DNA of 64,000 bases from Nonomuraea sp. PA05 (lineage in GTDB: Bacteria; Actinomycetota; Actinomycetes; Streptosporangiales; Streptosporangiaceae): contig NZ_VSEY01000044.1 in assembly GCF_008086045.1 (NCBI RefSeq), forward strand, positions 1 to 64,000, in the 5' to 3' direction. Shown here piece after piece: positions 24,379 to 32,972 of this stretch. The notes below the pieces were generated by a model. The model made no database searches. It had not been told where the DNA came from and saw only the letters and a list, made by a program, of their open reading frames with translations. A program made the position numbers and the translations under genes. How positions within the stretch are numbered: position 1 is the first letter of the stretch; each line of letters starts with the position of its first letter.

Positions 24379-25347
24379 ATGCGTGCTGTCTGGTTGAGGG
24401 AGTTCGGCGGGCCCGAGGTGTTGCGGGTGGAGGAGACGCCGGATCCCGTGCCGGGTGAGGGGCAGGTGCTGATCGAGACCGCGGCCGTCGGCATCACATT
24501 CGTGGAGACGCAGGTACGGTCCGGCTCCGCGCCCATGCCGCTGCCGGAGCTGCCGATCATCCCAGGCAACGGCGTGGCGGGCACCGTCGTGGCGGTGGGG
24601 CCCGGCGTGGACGCCGCCCTTGCGGGGCAGCGGGTGGCCAGCACGACCGGCGGCACCGGCGGCTACGCCGAGAAGGTGGCCGTCGACGCGAGCCTGGTGA
24701 TCCCCATCCCCGAAGGGCTGCACAACCGCGACGCGGTCGGCCTGCTGAACGACGGGCGCACCGCCCTCGGCATCGCCCAGGTGGTCGCGCCCGCGGCCGG
24801 CGAGTGGGTGCTGATCGGGGCCGCCGCCAGCGGCGTCAGCAGCCTGCTGATCCAGCTCGCCACGCGCGCGGGCGCCCGGGTGATCGCCGCCGCCGGGTCG
24901 CGGACCAAGCTCGAACTCGCCCAGAGCCGCGGCGCCGAGGCGGGCGTGGACTACACCCAGCCCGGCTGGGCCGAGCGGGTGCGTGAGGTGACGGGCGGCG
25001 CGGGCGTGGACGTGGCCTGCGACCCGGCGGGCGGCGACATCGGGCGGGCGGCGTTCGAGCTGGTCCGTGAGGGCGGGCGGTTCCTCGCGTTCGGGGCAGG
25101 GAGCGGTTCGATGACGGTGATCGAGCCCGAGGAGGCGGCCGGGCGGGGTGTCACCCTCGTGTCGATGGGGGCGGCCTTCTCCTCGCCCGAGGCCGTGCGG
25201 GAGCTGTCCGTGCGGGCGCTGGCCGAGGGCGCCGCCGACCGGATGCGGCCGGTGATCGGGCAGACGTTCCCGCTGGAGCGGGCCGCCGACGCGCACGCGG
25301 CGATCGCCAAGCGGGCCACGCTCGGCAAGACGCTGCTCATCCCCTGA
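24379..25347 (+). CDS. MDR-superfamily quinone-oxidoreductase-like enzyme
   Basis: A 322-residue NADPH-dependent oxidoreductase. The start is ATG 24379 (MRAVWLREFGG), with GAGGGAG 8 bases upstream. The N-terminal GroES-like half has IIPGNGVAGTVVAVGPGV; the Rossmann half has LIGAAASGVSSLLIQLA in place of the usual GAAGGVG, and a C-terminal RAADAHAAIAKRATLGKTLL. It lacks the structural and catalytic zinc ligands of alcohol dehydrogenases, so it fits quinone or enone reductases. It has its own start region 66 bases after the MFS gene. Confidence 0.88.
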   Translation: MRAVWLREFGGPEVLRVEETPDPVPGEGQVLIETAAVGITFVETQVRSGSAPMPLPELPIIPGNGVAGTVVAVGPGVDAALAGQRVASTTGGTGGYAEKVAVDASLVIPIPEGLHNRDAVGLLNDGRTALGIAQVVAPAAGEWVLIGAAASGVSSLLIQLATRAGARVIAAAGSRTKLELAQSRGAEAGVDYTQPGWAERVREVTGGAGVDVACDPAGGDIGRAAFELVREGGRFLAFGAGSGSMTVIEPEEAAGRGVTLVSMGAAFSSPEAVRELSVRALAEGAADRMRPVIGQTFPLERAADAHAAIAKRATLGKTLLIP

Positions 25348-25748
25348 CAGCCCGGCGGGAGGTCAGCCGCGCGGCAGCCAACGCCCATCGATCGCCGAGC
25401 GGGATCGTGCCTCGTGGTCACGGCGTGGATCGCGGCTCCGTGTCGCGCGCCTCAGTGGGTCACGGGTGGGCCGCACCTCGGCGGGCGCGGGGGGGAAATG
25501 ACCGGGCCCGAAGTTTCCGGCGCTCGAATGAACGGCGGGCGCCGCCTTTTGTATTTCGGTGGCCCGGAACAGTCGCGCCGGTAAGGTTTCCGATTCGACG
25601 TGCGGTAACTTGGAAATGTGGTGCGGCAGAGACATCATCGCGTTTCGGCCCGGTCGATATTTGATTTCGCACCGTGGCGCACGCTCGCGGGCGGTTTTCC
25701 GCTCGGGCCGGCGCGATATGTCATCTCCTCGGTGAGCGAGGTCTCCCC
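25348..25748. other. 401-base intergenic region before the STAND ATPase gene
   Basis: No supported gene. The first half is GC-rich; from about 25540 to 25740 the sequence is noticeably less GC-rich, with several TTT/AAT runs and the start-proximal ribosome site GCGAGG (about 7 bases before ATG 25749). Short open frames here have the composition of non-coding shadows. Probably the promoter and leader of the downstream gene; I see no clear paired -35/-10 or palindrome. Confidence 0.4.
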
Positions 25749-27431
25749 ATGGCAGGAATACCCGCGGCACTGCGGCGGCGACGCAGCCCCTTCATCGGAC
25801 CGCGGCCGTTCACCGCTCACGACGAGAGCCTCTTCTTCGGCAGGTCCGACGAGATCCGGCTGCTGCTGGAGCTGTGGCGGCGCAACAGGCTGACGATCCT
25901 GCACTCCGACGCCGCCGCGGGCAAGACCTCGCTGCTGCGCGCGGGGCTGATCCCGGCGCTGCGCGCGGACAACGCCAACGTGCTGCCGCTCGGGCGGGCG
26001 GCCTCGTGCCAGGTGTGGCCGGCCGCGGCGCTGCCCGGCCACAACCCGTACGTGCTCACCCTGCTGTCCTCCTGGGACCCCGAGGAGACGCCAGGAAGGC
26101 TGGCGGCGCTGTCGGTCGGCGAGTTCGTGCGCGGCAGGCAGACGCACGACAGCGACGGCCGGCCCGCCCTGACCTTCGCCGCCGTCGATCAGGCGGAGGC
26201 GTTCCTGCGCAGGCAGGAGCCGGGCAAGGGGCACCGCCGACGGCTGCTGGACGAGCTCTTCGAGGCGCTGGCCGCCCGGCCGAACCTGCGCCTGCTCCTG
26301 TCGGTGCGCTCCGACTACCTGGACGACCTGCGCCACGAGGTGAAGGACGCCGACCGGCCGGAGTGCGCCGAGTACCATCTGCGGCCGCTCTCACCCGAGG
26401 CCGCCACCGTGGTCGTCAGCCGATCGGCGCAGGCCATGCGGCTGCACTTCCCGCCCGCCGAGGTCGAGGAGCTGCTGGAGGAGCTGCGTACGATCAGGGA
26501 CGAGAGCGGCCGGGTGAGCCGCCTGACCCGGGCGATCGACCCGCTGCTGTTGCAGGTCGCCGGCGCGCACCTGTGGCGCGAGAAGCCCGGCCACGACCAC
26601 TTCGCGCACCTGCGGTCGGAGGTCGACCGGGCGCTGTCCGACTGGTGCGGCAGGACGCTCGCGGTGGCCGCGGCGGAGCACGAGCTGTCGCCGCGCGAGC
26701 TGGACCGCTGGCTGCGGCGCACGCTGCTGCACCGGGGCGGGAGCGGCACGGCCGGCACGGTGGAGATCACCGACGCGTTCCTGCACTCGATGGAGGACCG
26801 CCACCTCATCACGGACGCCCGCCACAACGCCGGCCCCGACCTGCGGCAGCGGCGCCTGCTCGCCCCGCTGCGCAGGCTCGACGCCGGGCAGTGGCCGCAG
26901 CCGCCGCCTGACCCCGCCGCGCTGCTCTGCGCCGCCGTGCGCGCCCGCGCCGAGGGCGAGCCCGACCGGGCGAGCCGGCTGGCCCGCGAGGCCGCCAGGG
27001 TGTGCCCGCCGAAGGAGATGCGGGTGCGCGCCGACATCGAGTCGCTGCTCGGCAACCTCAGCTTCGAGCAGCGCGCGCTGGACGAGGCCAACGCCCGCTA
27101 TCTGGCCGCCGCCACCCTGTACGAGGCGCTCAACGACTGCACGTCGGTGGGCTGGATCCTGGCCGCGATCGGCCGCATCTCGCTGATCCAGGGCAGGCGC
27201 GGCACGGCCGTCGAGCACATGATGGCCGCCGTCAGCAGGCTGCCGAACGACCCGGTCGTACGCACCGGGCTCGGCCAGGCGCTGCGGGCGGCCGGCGAGA
27301 CCACGGCGGCGCTCGACGTGCTGAGCCGCGTGCTGGAGCGCGACGAGGTGCCCGAGGCCAGGCGGACCCGCAACGAGATCGCCAGGGAGCTCGATGGCGG
27401 CCGGCTCACAGGAGGCATCGCTGATCAGTGA
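25749..27431 (+). CDS. STAND-type NTPase (nSTAND1-like) with C-terminal TPR-like repeats
   Basis: A 560-residue protein. Residues 13-37 (FIGPRPF...SLFFGRSDEI) match the entry region of the nSTAND1 NTPases, followed by the P-loop SDAAAGKTS (53-61), a variant of GxxGxGKS. The Walker B-like strand is LTFAAVDQAEAFL (about 140) and the sensor LLLSVRSDYLDDL (about 180). A winged-helix-like segment follows (about 300-360). The last 180 residues are helical TPR-like repeats (VRTGLGQALRAAGETTAALDVLSRVLERD). STAND proteins act as ligand-triggered switches in signalling, and some in phage defence. No effector domain or partner gene is visible, so a defence role is only a possibility. Confidence 0.75.
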   Translation: MAGIPAALRRRRSPFIGPRPFTAHDESLFFGRSDEIRLLLELWRRNRLTILHSDAAAGKTSLLRAGLIPALRADNANVLPLGRAASCQVWPAAALPGHNPYVLTLLSSWDPEETPGRLAALSVGEFVRGRQTHDSDGRPALTFAAVDQAEAFLRRQEPGKGHRRRLLDELFEALAARPNLRLLLSVRSDYLDDLRHEVKDADRPECAEYHLRPLSPEAATVVVSRSAQAMRLHFPPAEVEELLEELRTIRDESGRVSRLTRAIDPLLLQVAGAHLWREKPGHDHFAHLRSEVDRALSDWCGRTLAVAAAEHELSPRELDRWLRRTLLHRGGSGTAGTVEITDAFLHSMEDRHLITDARHNAGPDLRQRRLLAPLRRLDAGQWPQPPPDPAALLCAAVRARAEGEPDRASRLAREAARVCPPKEMRVRADIESLLGNLSFEQRALDEANARYLAAATLYEALNDCTSVGWILAAIGRISLIQGRRGTAVEHMMAAVSRLPNDPVVRTGLGQALRAAGETTAALDVLSRVLERDEVPEARRTRNEIARELDGGRLTGGIADQ

Positions 27432-27505
27432 AACCGCTTTGCACACCCTGATCACAACATGCGACGCCTTTCCAGGATGGACCTTCCAGCCTGAGCGGCG
27501 GGGCG

Positions 27506-28309
27506 TCACCCGCGCCGTCTGGCGGCCTCCAGGCGGTCGGGCCTGTTGGTCATGATGCCGTCGACGCCGTGGGAGATGAGCCGCTGGATCAGCGCGGGCC
27601 GGTCGGCCGACCAGGTGTAGACGCGCATGCCCCGCTCGTGCACCTTCTTGACGTACCGGGCGGTGAGCCCGGTGTGCGGAAGCGTGAGGCCGTCGGCGTA
27701 GCGGGCCACTTCGCCGAGCCGTCCGGAGGCGGGCCTGCCGAGCAGCGCGATGGGCAGGCCGGGCACCATGTCGCGCAGCACGCGCATCGAGTGCCAGCCG
27801 AACGCCTGCACGGTGAGCCGCTCGGAGGTCCACGACTCGCGCTCCTCCTGCAGCTCGACGGCCACCCGGCGGTCGATGTCCGGGCTGCGCGGGGAGTGCT
27901 TGACCTCCAGCAGAAGCCCGGCGCCCGTCTCACGCGCCGCCTCCAGGGCGCGCTTGAGCGTGGGCACGCCCTCGCCGCGGAAGCGCTCGGAGAACCACGA
28001 GCCCGCGTCCAGCCGCTGGATCTCGGCGAGCGTGAAGTCGGAGACCCACCACGGCTTGCGCTTGGGGAACAGCTTCTCGACGTTGGTGGTGCGGCTCAGG
28101 GTCTCGTCGTGCATGAGCACGAGCCGGTGGTCCTTGGTCTGCTGGACGTCGAACTCGCACGTGTCGGCCCGCTGGGCCCTGGCCACGGCGCAGGCCACGA
28201 TGGTGTTCTCCGGCGCGTGCGCCGCGCCGCCGCGGTGGGCGATGTTGTCCACCTGCGGCGGCGCGGCGGTGATGATCGCGGTGATGACGACGCCGAGCGA
28301 GTGGTACAT
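27506..28309 (-). CDS. Secreted glycerophosphodiester phosphodiesterase
   Basis: A GDPD of about 267 residues hydrolysing glycerophosphodiesters to glycerol-3-phosphate and an alcohol. The start is ATG 28309 (MYHSLGVV), directly after a GGGGGGAAG; a second in-frame ATG lies 10 codons upstream. A short signal or anchor precedes the TIM-barrel motifs: IAHRGGAAHAPENT (catalytic His, Arg, Glu), CEFDVQQTKD (Glu-x-Asp metal site), and LMHDETLSRTT (second His). The ending GVDGIMTNRPD is standard. It is a single-gene unit between the STAND ATPase gene and the TIM-barrel isomerase gene. It probably acts in phosphate or glycerol scavenging. Confidence 0.9.
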   Translation of the reverse strand: MYHSLGVVITAIITAAPPQVDNIAHRGGAAHAPENTIVACAVARAQRADTCEFDVQQTKDHRLVLMHDETLSRTTNVEKLFPKRKPWWVSDFTLAEIQRLDAGSWFSERFRGEGVPTLKRALEAARETGAGLLLEVKHSPRSPDIDRRVAVELQEERESWTSERLTVQAFGWHSMRVLRDMVPGLPIALLGRPASGRLGEVARYADGLTLPHTGLTARYVKKVHERGMRVYTWSADRPALIQRLISHGVDGIMTNRPDRLEAARRRG

Positions 28310-28404
28310 ACTTCCCCCCAGGCCCCATATGTCTCGCATGGAGAAAAGTTCCCGGGTGACCGTTTTCTACCGCTTGTCGGCGTCGTCAGCACGAACTTTT
28401 TAGA

Positions 28405-29304
28405 CTAGAAGCGGATCTTGCGCAGGTAGCGGTAGCCGACCTGCGACGTCTGCCGCGGCGTCACGTCGGGGGTGTCGTTCTCCACGATGTACTCCCTGAC
28501 CTGATGGGCGTCGAACACCCGGCGGAAGTCGATCGTGCCGGTGCCCAGGTCGGCCATGTCACCGTCCAGGTGCCGGTCCTTGACGTGGTACTGCAGCACC
28601 CGCTGCGGCGCCCGCCTGATGACGTCGATCGCGAACTTCACCGGATCCCTGGCCCCGCGCCCCACGCCGCCGGTGACCGCCCAGTAGATGTCGATCTCCA
28701 GGTGCACCAGGCGCGGGTCGAGCTCTGAGGTGAGCACGTCCCACGGGGTCACCCCACCGCCGAGGTCGGTCGTGAACTCGTGGGCGTGGTTGTGGTAGCC
28801 GTAACGCAGCCCCGCCTTGCGGGCGGCCAGCGCCTCGACGTTCATCCGCTCGGCCCAGCCCTTCCACTCGTCCAGGCTGGTCGAGGCCAGGTACGGCACC
28901 ACCATGTAGGTCTGGCCGAGCGTCAGCGCGTTCTGGATCTTCGTCTCCAGCGCGGCGTCGTCGGGGCTGATTCCGTCGTGGCTGGAGCTGGCCTGGATGC
29001 CGAGCCCGTCCAGGAAGTCGCGTAACTGCTGCGCCGTGCGGCCGAAGTAGCCCAGCGCCAGCTCGACCTTCGGGTAACCGATCTCGGCCAGGTAGGCGAG
29101 GGTCGTGTCATAGTTCTGGGCCAGGTCGTCGCGCACCGTCCAGAGCTGGATGCTGATCTGGCCCGGAGGGACCCGCTCCCTGCCGCCGTGGTGGTGCGGC
29201 GGCGTCGCCGCCGCGGCCGGGGACGCGGCGGCCAGCGCCGCCGCGCCGAGTCCGAGGCCCGCCGCGAGCAGGGTGCGCCTGCTGGGGCCGTAGCCGTAAC
29301 ACAT
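28405..29304 (-). CDS. Tat-exported sugar phosphate isomerase/epimerase-like TIM-barrel protein
   Basis: A protein of about 299 residues. The twin-arginine signal is PSRRTLLAAGLGLGAAALAA at 8-27. The TIM barrel of the xylose-isomerase-like (AP endonuclease 2) family begins at ISIQLWTVRDDL and continues with YHNHAHEF, EIDIYWAVTGG and YHVKDRH, which supply metal ligands (Glu, Asp, His). The ATG at 29304 is preceded by TTAGGAG at 8 bases, and that TAG is the stop of the upstream sugar dehydrogenase gene, so the two are coupled (11-base gap). Together they suggest extracytoplasmic oxidation and isomerisation of a sugar. The frame extends far upstream but overlaps the dehydrogenase. Confidence 0.87.
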   Translation of the reverse strand: MCYGYGPSRRTLLAAGLGLGAAALAAASPAAAATPPHHHGGRERVPPGQISIQLWTVRDDLAQNYDTTLAYLAEIGYPKVELALGYFGRTAQQLRDFLDGLGIQASSSHDGISPDDAALETKIQNALTLGQTYMVVPYLASTSLDEWKGWAERMNVEALAARKAGLRYGYHNHAHEFTTDLGGGVTPWDVLTSELDPRLVHLEIDIYWAVTGGVGRGARDPVKFAIDVIRRAPQRVLQYHVKDRHLDGDMADLGTGTIDFRRVFDAHQVREYIVENDTPDVTPRQTSQVGYRYLRKIRF

Positions 29305-29315
29305 GAGGGTGTCTC

Positions 29316-31409
29316 CTAACTCGTGGGCTCCAGCACGACCTGCGTGCTGGAGGTCAGCGGCGGCAGGCCGCCGGTGCCCGGGTCGGTGTAGGTGGCCACG
29401 AAGACGCCCGTGAGCTCGTCCGTCTCCGGGTCGTGGCCGCTCGGCTCGGTGGTCTGGATTGAGCCCGTGCAGCCACGGGCGGTGGTCTGCGGGTGGCCGT
29501 GGTCGTCGTGGCCGAGTATGTAGTCCACGGTCACGTTCGCGCAGTTCACCGGCTGGTCGTCGGTGACGCGGACCTCGAACTCGACCACGTCGCCGAAGGT
29601 GAACGGCTGGCCCGCCACCGGGCGTACCAGCTCGACGACCGGCGCGGCGTTGCCGACCACGATCCGCACCGACGTGGCCGCCGACCTGCCGCTGGGGTCG
29701 CTCACCCGCAGGGTGGCGTCGTAGATGCCGTTCTGGGTGTAGGTGTAGGAGCCGCTCGGGTCGCGGGAGTCCACCCGGCCGTCGGCGTTGAAGTCCCACG
29801 CGTAGCGGATCCGGTCGCCGTCGGCGTCGGCGGTGCCCGTGCTGGTGAAGCTCACGGTGAGCGGGGCCAGGCCGTTCGTCACCGAGGCCTGGGCGGCCGG
29901 GATCGGGGTGTGGTTGCCGGTGTTGCCGATGTAGTCGACGCGGGCGAGCTGCGCGTCCGGGTTCTCGCTGAAGAAGCCGTCGCCGTACTCCAGGACGTAG
30001 AGCGCGCCGTCGGGGCCGAACTCCAGGTCCATCGGGTTGTCGAAGACGAACGAGGGCAGCACCGGCTCGATCCGCCGCCCGTTGCCGTGGAAGGCCTTGA
30101 CGTAGTCGCGGGTCCACTCGTAGAAGAGCGGGACGCCGTCGTAGTACTTCGGCCACCCCACGGCCGTGCGTCCGCGCGTGTCGGCCGGGTCGAAGTCGTA
30201 GGCCGGTCCCGCCATCGGGCCGATCCCGCCGGTGCCCAGCTCGGGGAACTCCGCCGACGGCCCGTAGGAGTACCACACGTCGGGCTGCACGACCGGCGGC
30301 AGCCGGCGCAGGCCGGTGTTGTGCGGCGACTCGTTGACGGGCGCCGCGCAGTCGAAGGTCGCGCCCGAGGCGCCGGTGGCGAAGTCGTAGTCCACGTACG
30401 GCAGCCGCGCCGTCGCGCAGTACGGCCAGCCGTAGTTGCCCGCCCTGCGGACCACCGTCCACTTGCCGTGCCCCGCCGGGCCGCGCGCGGGGTCGGCCTC
30501 CTGCTGGTCGGGCGAGTAGTCGGCGACGTACAGCTCGCCGGTGCGCCGGTTCAGCTCGATCCTGAACGGGTTGCGCAGCCCCATGGCGTAGATCTCCGGC
30601 CGGGTGCCCGCCGTGCCCGGCCTGAAGAGGTTGCCCCTGGGGACGGTGTACGAGCCGTTGTCGCGCACGCTGATGCGCAGGATCTTGCCGCGCAGGTCGT
30701 TGGTGTTGCCGGCGCTGCGCTGGGCGTCGAAGGCCGGGTTACGGTCGGCCCGCTCGTCGATCGGGGTGAAGCCGTCCGACTGGAACGGGTTCGTGTCGTC
30801 GCCGGTGGACAGATAGAGGTTCCCTGCCGCGTCGAAGACGATGTCGCCGCCGACGTGGCAGCAGATGCCCCGGTCCACCGGGACGTCGAGGATGCGCTGC
30901 TCGGTGCGCAGGTCGACGGTGGTGCCGCCCCACCGGAAGCGGGACAGCCTGATCAGGCCCTTGAAGGGCGCGAAGTCCGCCGGGGTGCCGGTGAACGGGG
31001 CGTCGCCCTCGTTGACGTCCGGCGTCGCCGGGTCGTCCACGGGGGTGTTCAGCGGGGGCGAGTAGTAGAGGTAGACCCAGTCGTCCTTCTTGGAGCCCTT
31101 GCCGAAGCCGGGGCTCAGGGCGATGCTCTGCAGCCCTTCCTCGTCGTGCTGGTACACGTCGAGCCGGGCGGCGAGCGTGTTGAGGCCGGTCTTCGGGTCG
31201 TGTAACCAGACCTCGCCCTTCCTGGTCGTGTGCAGGACCCTCGAATCGGGTAACACCGCCAGGTCCATGGGCTCGCCCGGGTTGTCGTTGAGCGTCACCT
31301 TCTGGAACTGGGAGTCGGGCGGCGGCGCCGCCGCACCTGCCTGGGCGGCGCCTGCCGGCATGAGGATCGCCGCAGCAGTCAGGGCCGCGATTGCGGTTCT
31401 CGCGCTCAT
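29316..31409 (-). CDS. Secreted PQQ-type sugar dehydrogenase (GSDH/sorbosone DH) with PKD domain
   Basis: A 697-residue exported enzyme. A signal peptide ends near QAGA (about 26). The six-bladed propeller of the glucose/sorbosone dehydrogenase family covers about 35-520 (LRGKILRISVRDNG, IYAMGLRNPFRIELN, GNYGWPYC, and ALYVLEYGDGFF); the RNPFR segment and surrounding His/Arg residues are those that contact PQQ in the family. A PKD domain follows at about 530-610 (TADADGDRIRYAWDFNADG) and a further beta domain closes the protein. The ATG at 31409 has GGAGAGAGG upstream. It is the first gene of a two-gene unit with the TIM-barrel protein. The sugar substrate and electron acceptor are unknown. 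Confidence 0.88.
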   Translation of the reverse strand: MSARTAIAALTAAAILMPAGAAQAGAAAPPPDSQFQKVTLNDNPGEPMDLAVLPDSRVLHTTRKGEVWLHDPKTGLNTLAARLDVYQHDEEGLQSIALSPGFGKGSKKDDWVYLYYSPPLNTPVDDPATPDVNEGDAPFTGTPADFAPFKGLIRLSRFRWGGTTVDLRTEQRILDVPVDRGICCHVGGDIVFDAAGNLYLSTGDDTNPFQSDGFTPIDERADRNPAFDAQRSAGNTNDLRGKILRISVRDNGSYTVPRGNLFRPGTAGTRPEIYAMGLRNPFRIELNRRTGELYVADYSPDQQEADPARGPAGHGKWTVVRRAGNYGWPYCATARLPYVDYDFATGASGATFDCAAPVNESPHNTGLRRLPPVVQPDVWYSYGPSAEFPELGTGGIGPMAGPAYDFDPADTRGRTAVGWPKYYDGVPLFYEWTRDYVKAFHGNGRRIEPVLPSFVFDNPMDLEFGPDGALYVLEYGDGFFSENPDAQLARVDYIGNTGNHTPIPAAQASVTNGLAPLTVSFTSTGTADADGDRIRYAWDFNADGRVDSRDPSGSYTYTQNGIYDATLRVSDPSGRSAATSVRIVVGNAAPVVELVRPVAGQPFTFGDVVEFEVRVTDDQPVNCANVTVDYILGHDDHGHPQTTARGCTGSIQTTEPSGHDPETDELTGVFVATYTDPGTGGLPPLTSSTQVVLEPTS

Positions 31410-31462
31410 GCCTCTCTCCTTCGGTCTACTCGGGGAATAAGAGAGGGCAAATTAACGTGAAT

Positions 31463-31476
31463 GTAACCCGAGTTAC
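31463..31476. promoter_or_regulatory. Short inverted repeat upstream of the sugar dehydrogenase gene
   Basis: GTAAC-CCGA-GTTAC lies 54 bases before the start codon at 31409. It could be a regulator site; no -35/-10 pair is obvious around it. Confidence 0.3.
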
Positions 31477-31549
31477 GCCGATCGAGGAGGGCCTAATCGC
31501 CACCGATCCGCGCATCTTCCCCACCGGATCGGATTAAGTGCCGCAACGC

Positions 31550-31587
31550 GAAGAGCGCCTCCGCCCGTACGGGTGAAGGCGCTCTTC
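31550..31587 (-). terminator. Terminator hairpin after the HtrA-like protease gene
   Basis: An 11-bp perfect stem, GAAGAGCGCCT (31550-31560) with AGGCGCTCTTC (31577-31587), encloses an inner CCCGTACGGG. It begins 11 bases after the protease stop at 31598. There is no T-tract, as is usual in high-GC actinomycetes. Confidence 0.7.
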
Positions 31588-31597
31588 AGGGTGTGTT

Positions 31598-32824
31598 CTA
31601 CTGCTGCTGCTTCGGCTCCTCCATCGTGACGGTCACGGTCTTCTCCTCGCCGTCACGCTGGTAGGTGACGGCGACCTGCTGGCCGACCTTGTACCCGCGC
31701 ACCTGGCCGACGACCGTGTCGCCGCCCTGCACCGGCGTCTCGCCGATCTTGGTGATCAGGTCCCCCTGCTTCAGCCCGGCCTTCTCGGCGGGGCTGCCCT
31801 GGGTCACCTGGCGCACGAGCGCGCCGGTCGCGTCGCCGCTGGCGTCGGTGACGCTCACGCCCAGGTACACGTGGCTCACCGTGCCCTTGCTGATGAGCTG
31901 CTCCGACACGTGCTTGGCGGTGTTCACCGGGATCGCGAAGCCGAGGTTGACGCCGTCGGCGGCGACCGCGCTGTTGATGCCGACCAGCTCGCCCGCCGCG
32001 TTCACCAGGGCGCCGCCGGAGTTGCCCGGGTTGATCGCCGCGTCGGTCTGGATCATGCCGCCGAGCGTGGTCGTCTCCTGCTGTTGCTGCTGCCCCTGCC
32101 CGCCCCAGCCCGGCGGGAGCTGCTGCTCGTCCTGGCCGCTCCCGGAGGTCACGGTGCGGTCCAGGGCGCTGATGATGCCGGACGTCACGGTGCCGTCCAG
32201 GCCCAGCGGGCTGCCGATGGCGAGCACGTCGTCGCCGACCTTGAGCTGGTCGCTGTCCCCGAGCGCCACCTTGGCCAGCCCCGACACACCCTCGGCCTTG
32301 ATGACCGCCAGGTCGGTGGCCGGGTCGGTGCCGACCACGGTCGCCTTGGCCGTCTTGCCGTCGTTGAACTTGACCGTCAGCCCGCCGTTCTGCCCCGAGA
32401 CGACATGGTTGTTGGTCAGGATGTAGCCGTCCTGCGACAGCACCACGCCGGAGCCCTCGCTCGTCTGGCCCTGGATCATCACCACGGACGGCTGCACCTT
32501 CTCCGCCACCTGCGCCACTGTGTACTGGTCGGCGGCGGTGCGGAAGACCGGGCTCGGGTTGCTCACGGTGGCGGTCGCCACGGGCTGCGGGCTCCCCCCT
32601 GCCAGGTACGCGCCCACCGCCCCACCGCCCAGCGCGGCGGCCGACATGGCGGCCACGGCGGCCAGCGCCAGCCCCGCGATCGCCTTACGGGTCAGCATGA
32701 ACCCGGTTCGCCTCGGCGGCGGAGGCGGCGGCAGCACCGGGCCGGGCCGGGTGAACCCTCCGGCGGAGGGCGGGGTGTCACCGAACTGGCTCCAGCCACC
32801 GGTACGAGGCTCGTTCGCGTCCAT
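31598..32824 (-). CDS. Membrane-anchored HtrA/DegP-like (S1C) serine protease
   Basis: A protease of about 408 residues. The start is ATG 32824 (MDANEPRT), with GGAG 5-8 bases upstream. A Pro-rich cytosolic N-terminus leads to one membrane helix (about 45-70), then the trypsin-like domain with His in LTNNHVVSG, Asp in DPATDLAVIK and Ser in INPGNSGGAL, a Gln-rich loop, and a C-terminal PDZ domain (about 310-395; GSPAEKAGLKQGDLITKIG). It acts in extracytoplasmic protein quality control. It is downstream of the NarL-type two-component genes on the same strand (148-base gap) and may belong to an envelope stress set. Confidence 0.92.
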   Translation of the reverse strand: MDANEPRTGGWSQFGDTPPSAGGFTRPGPVLPPPPPPRRTGFMLTRKAIAGLALAAVAAMSAAALGGGAVGAYLAGGSPQPVATATVSNPSPVFRTAADQYTVAQVAEKVQPSVVMIQGQTSEGSGVVLSQDGYILTNNHVVSGQNGGLTVKFNDGKTAKATVVGTDPATDLAVIKAEGVSGLAKVALGDSDQLKVGDDVLAIGSPLGLDGTVTSGIISALDRTVTSGSGQDEQQLPPGWGGQGQQQQQETTTLGGMIQTDAAINPGNSGGALVNAAGELVGINSAVAADGVNLGFAIPVNTAKHVSEQLISKGTVSHVYLGVSVTDASGDATGALVRQVTQGSPAEKAGLKQGDLITKIGETPVQGGDTVVGQVRGYKVGQQVAVTYQRDGEEKTVTVTMEEPKQQQ

Positions 32825-32972
32825 GTCATCTCCTGTAGTGCCGATGACACAAGAGTGAGCCATGGTGCGTAAATCCCGACTAAGCGGCGATTGCCCGGTA
32901 TGCGCAACTGCTGATCTCGGCCTTATCGGTGCTGGCAGCGGTGATCGGCGAGCCGCGAAAATTCCTCCGGAA

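Noticed and set aside
25407..25664. An 85-codon frame in the gap before the STAND ATPase gene
   Set aside because: Arg-rich shadow-like sequence without ribosome site, and a drop in GC at its 3' end that does not follow its codon phase.
29305..30462. N-terminal extension of the Tat-exported isomerase frame to 30462
   Set aside because: It overlaps the sugar dehydrogenase gene in another phase. The Tat signal and the ribosome site place the start at 29304.
29493..31205. A 570-codon open frame on the plus strand, antisense to the sugar dehydrogenase gene
   Set aside because: Its protein is an Arg/Val/Gly/Ala-rich low-complexity product with no domain, exactly opposite a well-supported enzyme. 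Long antisense frames are expected in GC-rich DNA.
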